The notes under the pieces were generated by a model, which searched no databases, was not told where the DNA came from, and worked only from the letters and a program-made list of their open reading frames with translations. Both the position numbers and the translations under genes were made by a program. Positions 1-3,605 of a stretch of DNA of 6,140 nucleotides are shown one piece after another. This DNA comes from a bacterium (GTDB lineage: Bacteria > Verrucomicrobiota > Kiritimatiellia > UBA8416 > CAMZLY01): positions 1 to 6,140 of the forward strand of contig DAOVUR010000117.1 of NCBI GenBank assembly GCA_030632465.1, given 5' to 3'. How positions within the stretch are numbered: the first letter of the stretch is position 1; each line of letters opens with the position of its first letter.

Positions 1-2
1 AA

Positions 3-31
3 GAAGTATTTACTATGAAGTGCATGAAGAA
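3..31 (+). repeat. 29-nt direct repeat, copy 1
   Basis: This segment aligns without gaps to 138-166 with three differences (positions 11, 14 and 24). Its core is ATGAAGTGC followed by TGAAGAA, so the unit is itself built from CATGAAGNN-like 9-mers. It is intergenic, with no ribosome site or sensible reading frame, although a nine-codon ATG frame occurs inside it by chance. Confidence 0.7.
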
Positions 32-44
32 AATTGTTTAACAT

Positions 45-71
45 GGATTAACAGGATGATCAGGATTGCTG
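45..71 (+). repeat. 9-nt-period array, GGATTAACA type
   Basis: Three consecutive 9-mers begin with GGAT: GGATTAACA (45-53), GGATGATCA (54-62) and GGATTGCTG (63-71, degenerate). From memory, runs of this look (ggattaacaggat) are common in spacers of many environmental bacteria; their origin is not known to me. Confidence 0.6.
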
Positions 72-137
72 ATGTGCTGTGCTGTGCGTATTGAAAAGAT
101 TTTTGAATGGATGGTAATTAAGGGGTAAAACGAAAGG

Positions 138-175
138 GAAGTATTCACCATGAAGTGCGTGAAGAACATGAAGAG
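138..175 (+). repeat. 29-nt direct repeat copy 2 running into a CATGAAGNN 9-mer array
   Basis: Positions 138-166 repeat 3-31 with three differences. From 149 the period is 9 nt: CATGAAGTG, CGTGAAGAA, CATGAAGAG. The left copy keeps only the first two 9-mers, so the copies differ in how far the array runs. Confidence 0.65.
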
Positions 176-199
176 GAATGTGGTGCGCTATGGAGAAGA

Positions 200-248
200 A
201 AGATTACTACGAAATACGCGAAGGGCGCGGAACTATGCGCTATAGGAA
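200..248 (+). repeat. 49-nt dispersed repeat, copy 1
   Basis: It aligns without gaps to 2963-3011 with only three differences (230, 235 and 244), in the same orientation, about 2.76 kb away in the other gene-3' spacer. Internally it holds 9-mers around a CGCGAA core and ends in TGCGCTAT. A further TGCGCTATGG tail sits just upstream at 184-193, which suggests the element was once part of a tandem array with a unit of about 48-52 nt. Confidence 0.8.
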
Positions 249-270
249 GTGAGTGGTATTTAGGTGGTAG

Positions 271-322
271 ATCAGCACTCCGACTTGTCACAGCGTAGCC
301 GAAGGCGAAGACGGATGCTGAT
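271..322. repeat. Long imperfect stem-loop (REP-like)
   Basis: ATCAGCA plus TCCG on the left (271-282, with C278 bulged) pairs with CGGA plus TGCTGAT on the right (312-322), giving 11 base pairs. After an A-A mismatch, CTT (284-286) can pair with AAG (308-310). The apex contains a small GCC-GAA-GGC hairpin (298-306). From memory, the interior (CTTGTC, GCGTAGC, GGCGAAG) resembles a palindromic spacer element widespread in environmental bacterial genomes. It could fold as RNA on either strand. It has no T tract, so it is not a standard intrinsic terminator. Confidence 0.55.
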
Positions 323-323
323 T

Positions 324-347
324 AGAACAGCTATGGAAAGCTGTTTT
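324..347 (+). terminator. Weak hairpin with T tract, possible terminator
   Basis: AACAGCT (326-332) and AGCTGTT (339-345) form a perfect 7-bp stem around a 6-nt loop. The stem can be extended by a G-T and an A-T pair, and the right arm ends in TTTT. It would act on plus-strand transcripts coming from left of the window. On the minus strand no T run follows it, so it does not suit the sulfatase. The stem is AT-rich and the T run is short, so it may just be part of the neighbouring palindromic element. Confidence 0.25.
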
Positions 348-438
348 ACTGGGTAGTTCTGGGGCAGTATCATCAAAATAACTTAGAGATTGTTTATCCG
401 CATATTTTACGAATGAAGGCTACTCTACGGTAATGCCA

Positions 439-2079
439 TTACACATTGTTGTCTTTTATTTTTTTAATTGTTTCTAATGGCACATGACAGCGTTTGGCCC
501 AGCTATCAAGATCTAGGTTGGAGAGCTTGACGGTTGGTTCATTTTCTACTACCTGGATTACCTCATCCCAAAGGTTTCCAAATGTAGTGCGGTCTTCAGG
601 GGTAAGCTTGGCTACCCACGGTGGTAACTGACTGTTTACTGCTGTTTTGGATAATGGGTATTCATGATATTTCATTAGGTCATTCCACATCACTGTACCT
701 GGTTGTCCCCACAGTAATTCGTGTTGTACAAGTTGCTTAAAAAGACTGTCGCGTATCTCGCGGTATTCTTCTGGCACACCATTGAGGAGTAGGTTTTGCT
801 GTTCATGAGGATCTTTATTTAGGTCAAAGAGGGCTTCCCATCCGCCTCTGAAAGCAAATATAAATTTATATTCAGAATTTTGTAAGCTGATCCAGCGCTG
901 AGGCCCCTCACCGTTTTCTATATATTGAATGGTGCGGTCACGGCCATGATCAGGATTAAGTAGAGATGATCCGGGTAGCTTTATCGTTCCAGGGTATTGT
1001 ACACCTGCAGCATCCAGGAAAGTGGGTAAGATATCATTAAGATCAACAAAATGTCTGTTGTTAATTGTATCGGGTTTGACTTTGCCTGGGTAGCGCATTA
1101 TGAAAGGGATATGGCTGGCGCCTTCATAAGGGGCTGACTTTTGCAGGCAATCAAGATCACCAAGCATCTCGCCATGATCACTGGTAAAGATGATTAAAGT
1201 ATTTTCTTTGAGATTAAGGTCATCTAGTCGGTCTAGGAGCCGCCCTATTTGTTCGTCAACAAATGATACTGATGCGTAGTATTGTTCACGATGTCGTTGC
1301 ATGCGTTCTGGGTCGTTATAGATAAACCCTTCTCCAAGGCCGTGTGAGTTTCTCTTGGTTGGTAGTAGGTCTGAACGATCTTCTTTGCCGTTAATCCTCT
1401 TTACACGTTCTGGTAGAGGTTTGTTTAAGTAGAGATCGGCCAGCCTTGCAGGATTATTTTGTGGTGGGTGCGGCATTATCCATGATGATTTCAAAAAGAA
1501 AGGGCGATCTTCTTTTGATGCTCTTTCAAGGAAGTTTATTGAACGATCTGCAACCCATTTTGTTCCATGATACTCTTCGGGCGTAATTGATTGTTGAGGT
1601 TGGTGGTATAGTAGATGCCTAACACCATGTTGATGCATGGTTTTGCATCCTACAGATTTTAAGTACATTAGGTAGTCATCATCTTCTTGATAAACTGGAG
1701 TTTCTTCCATAAGTTCCATGCGGTTAAAGCCGTGATGTTCACGCATTGGTTTGAAATGCATTTTACCAACGGCATGAGTGAGGTAGTTTGCATCTGAAAG
1801 AATTTGCGGCAGGCATGGAATTTCTGCTGGTAGTGGGGTTGCGGAGTTAGAGAAATGGCCGTGGTATTTTGCCGGCAGTCCAGTTATTATGTTGTAGCGT
1901 GCAGGAATACAGACAGGATTTGGAGTGTATCCACGATCAAAGCGTACTCCTTCTGAGCAAAGTCGGTCTAGATTTGGGGTTTTTAATGAATTACGAATTG
2001 TTGAATTAGCATGTGTGCATGCTATGGAGTCATAGCGTTGTTGGTCGGTGATCAGTAGTATTAGATTTGGTTTTGACAT
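439..2079 (-). CDS. Sulfatase (formylglycine-dependent, S1 type), cytosolic
   Basis: Predicted to hydrolyse sulfate esters, probably from sulfated sugars or small molecules; the substrate cannot be read from sequence. Product is 546 residues. The signature C57-I-P-A-R61 is the Cys-type formylglycine motif, so a formylglycine-generating or anaerobic maturase is needed and must lie elsewhere. Metal ligands fit D12-Q13 (TDQQ) and D301-H302 (SDHGEMLGD). Other catalytic candidates are K106 and H108 (GKMHF), H204 (PHPP) and K314. K106/H108 argue for a sulfatase rather than a phosphonate monoesterase. The usual late motif LFDLNKDPHEQQNL is at 417-430 and is followed by an unusually long tail of about 115 residues. 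There is no signal peptide. The ATG at 2079 is chosen because AAGGA lies 8 nt upstream (2088-2092); the frame stays open to an ATG at 2205, but that start would overlap the next gene and adds 42 residues with no sulfatase features. Confidence 0.93.
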   Translation of the reverse strand: MSKPNLILLITDQQRYDSIACTHANSTIRNSLKTPNLDRLCSEGVRFDRGYTPNPVCIPARYNIITGLPAKYHGHFSNSATPLPAEIPCLPQILSDANYLTHAVGKMHFKPMREHHGFNRMELMEETPVYQEDDDYLMYLKSVGCKTMHQHGVRHLLYHQPQQSITPEEYHGTKWVADRSINFLERASKEDRPFFLKSSWIMPHPPQNNPARLADLYLNKPLPERVKRINGKEDRSDLLPTKRNSHGLGEGFIYNDPERMQRHREQYYASVSFVDEQIGRLLDRLDDLNLKENTLIIFTSDHGEMLGDLDCLQKSAPYEGASHIPFIMRYPGKVKPDTINNRHFVDLNDILPTFLDAAGVQYPGTIKLPGSSLLNPDHGRDRTIQYIENGEGPQRWISLQNSEYKFIFAFRGGWEALFDLNKDPHEQQNLLLNGVPEEYREIRDSLFKQLVQHELLWGQPGTVMWNDLMKYHEYPLSKTAVNSQLPPWVAKLTPEDRTTFGNLWDEVIQVVENEPTVKLSNLDLDSWAKRCHVPLETIKKIKDNNV

Positions 2080-2087
2080 TGTGTTTT

Positions 2088-2092
2088 TCCTT
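2088..2092 (-). promoter_or_regulatory. Ribosome binding site fixing the sulfatase start
   Basis: AAGGA on the minus strand sits 8 nt before the ATG at 2079. It decides between this start and the longer frame from 2205. The spacer 2080-2158 between this gene and the upstream membrane-protein gene is AT-rich and contains TATATT-like hexamers, but I could not assign a convincing promoter, so co-transcription with the upstream gene remains possible. Confidence 0.7.
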
Positions 2093-2158
2093 ATTGGGTA
2101 ATATATTTTATTAAGATTATTTCGAAGAGTGGGCGTCGAGGTAGTATTTATAGTTGAT

Positions 2159-2407
2159 TTAAGTGCCTTTTGCAAATTGTCCGAAAGTTTTACGGAAGTC
2201 GTCATCTATAAGAGCTCTGTGCAGTTCTTTGTCTTCTTCTTGGTCGGAGCATGATTCGCAGGGAGTGAACTTGCCGCTTTCGTCAACAGTGCTACCGCAA
2301 CCGCCATGCATGGGAGTCTTCTTTAGAATTAGGCCTATGGACATGCCTAAGATCGCAATCCCTAAAAAAAGAGCTGTGATGGCGATCATAATCAGTATTG
2401 AAATCAT
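2159..2407 (-). CDS. NqrM-like (DUF539) small membrane protein, Na+-NQR maturation
   Basis: The product has 82 residues. Residues 4-28 form one strongly hydrophobic helix. Next come KK, then G35-G36-C37-G38 and C50-x-x-C53, and then a charged soluble tail (QEEDKELHRALIDDDFRK). The order helix, Gly-rich Cys motif (usually GSCGG), then more cysteines matches NqrM as I know it. NqrM is a small membrane protein needed to mature the Na+-translocating NADH:quinone oxidoreductase, apparently by supplying iron for the NqrD/NqrE cofactor site. Family members usually carry four cysteines; three are visible here. AGGAT lies 9 nt before the ATG (2417-2421). No nqr subunit gene is in the window. It diverges from the CBS gene 46 bp away and precedes the sulfatase by 79 nt. 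If the family call is wrong, this is a one-helix membrane protein with a metal-binding Cys cluster. Confidence 0.62.
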   Translation of the reverse strand: MISILIMIAITALFLGIAILGMSIGLILKKTPMHGGCGSTVDESGKFTPCESCSDQEEDKELHRALIDDDFRKTFGQFAKGT

Positions 2408-2426
2408 TTTGATAATATCCTAATAT
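2398..2426 (+). promoter_or_regulatory. Probable sigma-70-type promoter of the CBS gene
   Basis: TTGAAA (2398-2403), a 17-nt spacer and TAATAT (2421-2426) match the housekeeping -35/-10 pattern well. The predicted start near 2433 leaves a leader of about 20 nt carrying the AAGGAG site. The -35 box lies inside the first codons of the divergent nqrM-like gene, and the -10 region touches its ribosome site, so the two transcription units share these bases. A matching promoter for the minus strand was not resolved. Confidence 0.42.
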
Positions 2427-2439
2427 ATGTATAGACAAA

Positions 2440-2445
2440 AAGGAG
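2440..2445 (+). promoter_or_regulatory. Ribosome binding site fixing the CBS-protein start
   Basis: AAGGAG lies 8 nt before the ATG at 2454. It rejects the in-frame ATG at 2427, which has no ribosome site, would place AAGGAG inside the coding region and would overlap the likely promoter and transcription start. Confidence 0.85.
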
Positions 2446-2453
2446 AACAAGTA

Positions 2454-2909
2454 ATGAACATAGCAGATGATTTGATTAAGGACAAGAATAGAGAGCTGGT
2501 AAGTGTTGATGAGAATACGACTGTTGCTGATGCGATTGCTTTGATGACTAGGCAGCGGGTAGGAGCTGTTCTTGTAAGGAAAGATGATGAGATTGTGGGG
2601 ATATGGACTGAGCGTGATCTTCTTTATTGTATGGCTGCATCTGGGCCGGAGTGTCTACAGAAAACTGCAGGTGCTTGTATGAGTAATGATCTGAAATATT
2701 GCGAATGGAATGATTCTGTATATAAGTTGATGGATATGTTTCTTGGATTACGATTGCGCCATCTGCTGGTTAAGAAGGATGGTGAGTTTATTGGGCTTAT
2801 ATCGTCAGGTGATGTTATGAAGGCTACGATCCGAGAAAAGAATATGGAGCTATCGCAACTTAATGCTTCTACTAGCTGGGACTATTATGAGGAGTGGGGG
2901 ACTGCTTAA
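2454..2909 (+). CDS. Two-CBS-domain protein (adenine-nucleotide sensor family)
   Basis: The product has 151 residues and no signal peptide or membrane segment, so it is probably cytosolic. It consists almost entirely of a CBS (Bateman) pair. CBS1 spans about 8-60 and includes TVADAIALM, VGAVLV and GIWTERDLL. CBS2 spans about 74-126 and includes DSVYKLMDMF, RHLLVKK and FIGLISSGDVMK. T52-x-x-D55 and S117-x-x-D120 fit the S/T-x-x-D ribose-binding motif, supporting binding of AMP, ATP or a related adenosyl ligand. The tail 127-151 is short and polar (NMELSQLN, SWDYYEEW). No catalytic or DNA-binding domain is attached, so it probably regulates a partner protein; the partner is unknown. It stands alone: the divergent neighbour is 46 bp away and a convergent repeat-filled spacer follows. 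Confidence 0.9.
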   Translation: MNIADDLIKDKNRELVSVDENTTVADAIALMTRQRVGAVLVRKDDEIVGIWTERDLLYCMAASGPECLQKTAGACMSNDLKYCEWNDSVYKLMDMFLGLRLRHLLVKKDGEFIGLISSGDVMKATIREKNMELSQLNASTSWDYYEEWGTA

Positions 2910-2911
2910 AG

Positions 2912-2960
2912 GAACGATGAAGTTTGAACGATGAACGATGAATGATGAAGTTTGAAGGAA
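2912..2960 (+). repeat. Heptanucleotide array (GAANNNN x7)
   Basis: Starting 3 nt after the CBS stop codon there are seven consecutive 7-mers, all beginning GAA: GAACGAT, GAAGTTT, GAACGAT, GAACGAT, GAATGAT, GAAGTTT, GAAGGAA. GAACGAT occurs three times and GAAGTTT twice. The order produces a 13-nt direct repeat (2916-2928 and 2944-2956). The period of 7 is not a multiple of 3, and the run is untranslated. Confidence 0.75.
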
Positions 2961-2962
2961 GG

Positions 2963-3011
2963 AAGATTACTACGAAATACGCGAAGGGCGCGAAACTGTG
3001 CGCTATGGGAA
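2963..3011 (+). repeat. 49-nt dispersed repeat, copy 2
   Basis: It matches 200-248 with three differences (2993, 2998 and 3007). The interior shows period-9 structure: TACGAAATA, CGCGAAGGG, CGCGAAACT (2971-2997). After the copy ends, AGATT (3012-3016) starts again as at the head of the unit (2964), consistent with a decayed tandem array of about 48 nt. Confidence 0.8.
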
Positions 3012-3070
3012 AGATTTGGCTGGGATACACGGAAAACTGCTCGATGGTACTGCTCTACCGAAAAAAATAA

Positions 3071-3098
3071 CCACAGATTTCACAGATAAACACGGATA
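3071..3098 (+). repeat. 9-nt-period array, CACAGAT type
   Basis: CCACAGATT (3071-3079), TCACAGATA (3080-3088) and a degenerate AACACGGATA (3089-3098, one base longer) form a short period-9 run. Strings of this look (accacagat..cacagat) are, from memory, frequent in spacers of environmental bacteria. Confidence 0.55.
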
Positions 3099-3103
3099 TA
3101 AAA

Positions 3104-3138
3104 CTATTCACTGTTCACTATTAGTTATTCACTGAGTT
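3104..3138 (-). repeat. Heptanucleotide array overlapping the GNAT stop codon
   Basis: Read on the plus strand, the 7-mers are CTATTCA, CTGTTCA, CTATTAG, TTATTCA and a degenerate CTGAGTT. On the coding (minus) strand the array supplies the last codons of the acetyltransferase and then TAA, TAG and TGA consecutively in frame (3123 down to 3115). The array therefore sits across the gene's 3' end rather than beside it. Confidence 0.65.
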
Positions 3139-3561
3139 TACGGTGTGGCGGTATGAGTTTGTTGCCCGTAGTTTGAAGCCAGCTTTTTTGTAAAGGGCGT
3201 TGGCGGCTTTACGAGTTGGTCTTGATGTTAGATCAATGGTGTTGGCACCAAGTTTCTCGGCTAAAGCTATAGCTGACTCTGTGAGTAGGCGTCCAATTCC
3301 TTTGCCACGTACTTTGCTATCAACTACTACATCTTCTATCCATGCTTTTTTGCCGGTAACTGTCTGTTCGATTATTAGCATAAGGCAGCCGTGAAACTCA
3401 TTGTTCTTGGTGGCTAGCAGTAGGTGCGAGGTTGGTGATGAAACTATCTGTTGCAAGTCTGGCTTGGTCAGTAGCTGTGCTGCGTCTGATAGTTGCGGCA
3501 GTAGTCCGTTAATAGCTGATAAGAGCTCATCTTTATATTCGGTGATTTCGATTATTTTCAT
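3121..3561 (-). CDS. GNAT-family N-acetyltransferase
   Basis: The product has 146 residues, the usual length for a single-domain GNAT enzyme that transfers acetyl from acetyl-CoA to an amine; the acceptor is unknown. Beta strands at about 45-50 (HLLLAT) and 57-66 (HGCLMLIIEQ) precede motif A, IEDVVVDSKVRGKGIG (75-90). Its R85-G-K-G-I-G90 is the pyrophosphate-binding loop. Motif B is ANALYKKAGFKLR (120-132), with Y124 in the position of the usual general acid. The protein appears cytosolic. It lies 44 nt downstream of the large secreted-protein gene on the same strand, with no terminator between them, so co-transcription is likely, though no functional link is evident. No clear ribosome site precedes the ATG at 3561, but no other nearby start preserves the fold. 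The last residues (about VNSVNN) come from a heptanucleotide repeat and may not be ancestral. Confidence 0.88.
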   Translation of the reverse strand: MKIIEITEYKDELLSAINGLLPQLSDAAQLLTKPDLQQIVSSPTSHLLLATKNNEFHGCLMLIIEQTVTGKKAWIEDVVVDSKVRGKGIGRLLTESAIALAEKLGANTIDLTSRPTRKAANALYKKAGFKLRATNSYRHTVNSVNN

Positions 3562-3605
3562 GGTGATGATTGTTATCTGGTTTAATGACTACGCCGCCCT
3601 CTGTG

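Larger units (their letters stand above)
1..438. repeat. Gene-free spacer rich in short-period repeats
   Basis: No open frame here looks like a gene on either strand. From left to right the spacer holds a 29-nt repeat (3-31, again at 138-166), a 9-nt-period run of GGATTAACA type (45-71), another 9-nt-period run of CATGAAGNN type (149-175), a dispersed 49-nt repeat (200-248) and two adjacent inverted repeats (271-322 and 324-347). Positions 348-438, just past the sulfatase stop, show nothing beyond a short TAATG-C-CATTA palindrome overlapping that stop codon. The spacer lies at the 3' side of the sulfatase; what lies to its left is outside the window. I see no promoter or terminator clearly assigned to the sulfatase. 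Confidence 0.75.

Noticed and set aside
431..441. Palindrome TAATG-C-CATTA over the sulfatase stop as an operator or terminator
   Set aside because: It is only 5 bp per arm, AT-rich, not repeated and without a T tract, so it is probably chance.
2080..2205. N-terminal extension of the sulfatase to the ATG at 2205
   Set aside because: The extra 42 residues have no sulfatase or signal-peptide features, would overlap the 3' end of the nqrM-like gene, and lack the good ribosome site seen before 2079.
2163..2423. Plus-strand open frame opposite the nqrM-like gene
   Set aside because: It is an antisense shadow: Ser/Leu/Ile-rich, no ribosome site and no family resemblance, while the minus strand gives a coherent membrane protein with a Cys motif.
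2427..2453. Earlier ATG of the CBS protein at 2427
   Set aside because: AAGGAG at 2440-2445 is ideally placed for the ATG at 2454 and would be inside the coding region with the earlier start.
3046..3059. Hairpin GGTA-CTGCTC-TACC as terminator for the convergent genes
   Set aside because: The stem is only 4 bp and is followed by A residues on the plus strand, with no T run downstream on either strand.
2912..3138. CRISPR array or integron-like repeat cluster
   Set aside because: Units are 7 or 9 nt or a single 49-nt copy, with no regularly spaced identical repeats, no unique spacers and no cas or integrase gene nearby.
3562..3605. Remnant of the intergenic repeat families (ACACAGAGGGCGGCGTAG on the minus strand)
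   Set aside because: It resembles pieces of the other spacers (CACAGA, GGCGTAG) but is a single short string without a period, so chance cannot be excluded.
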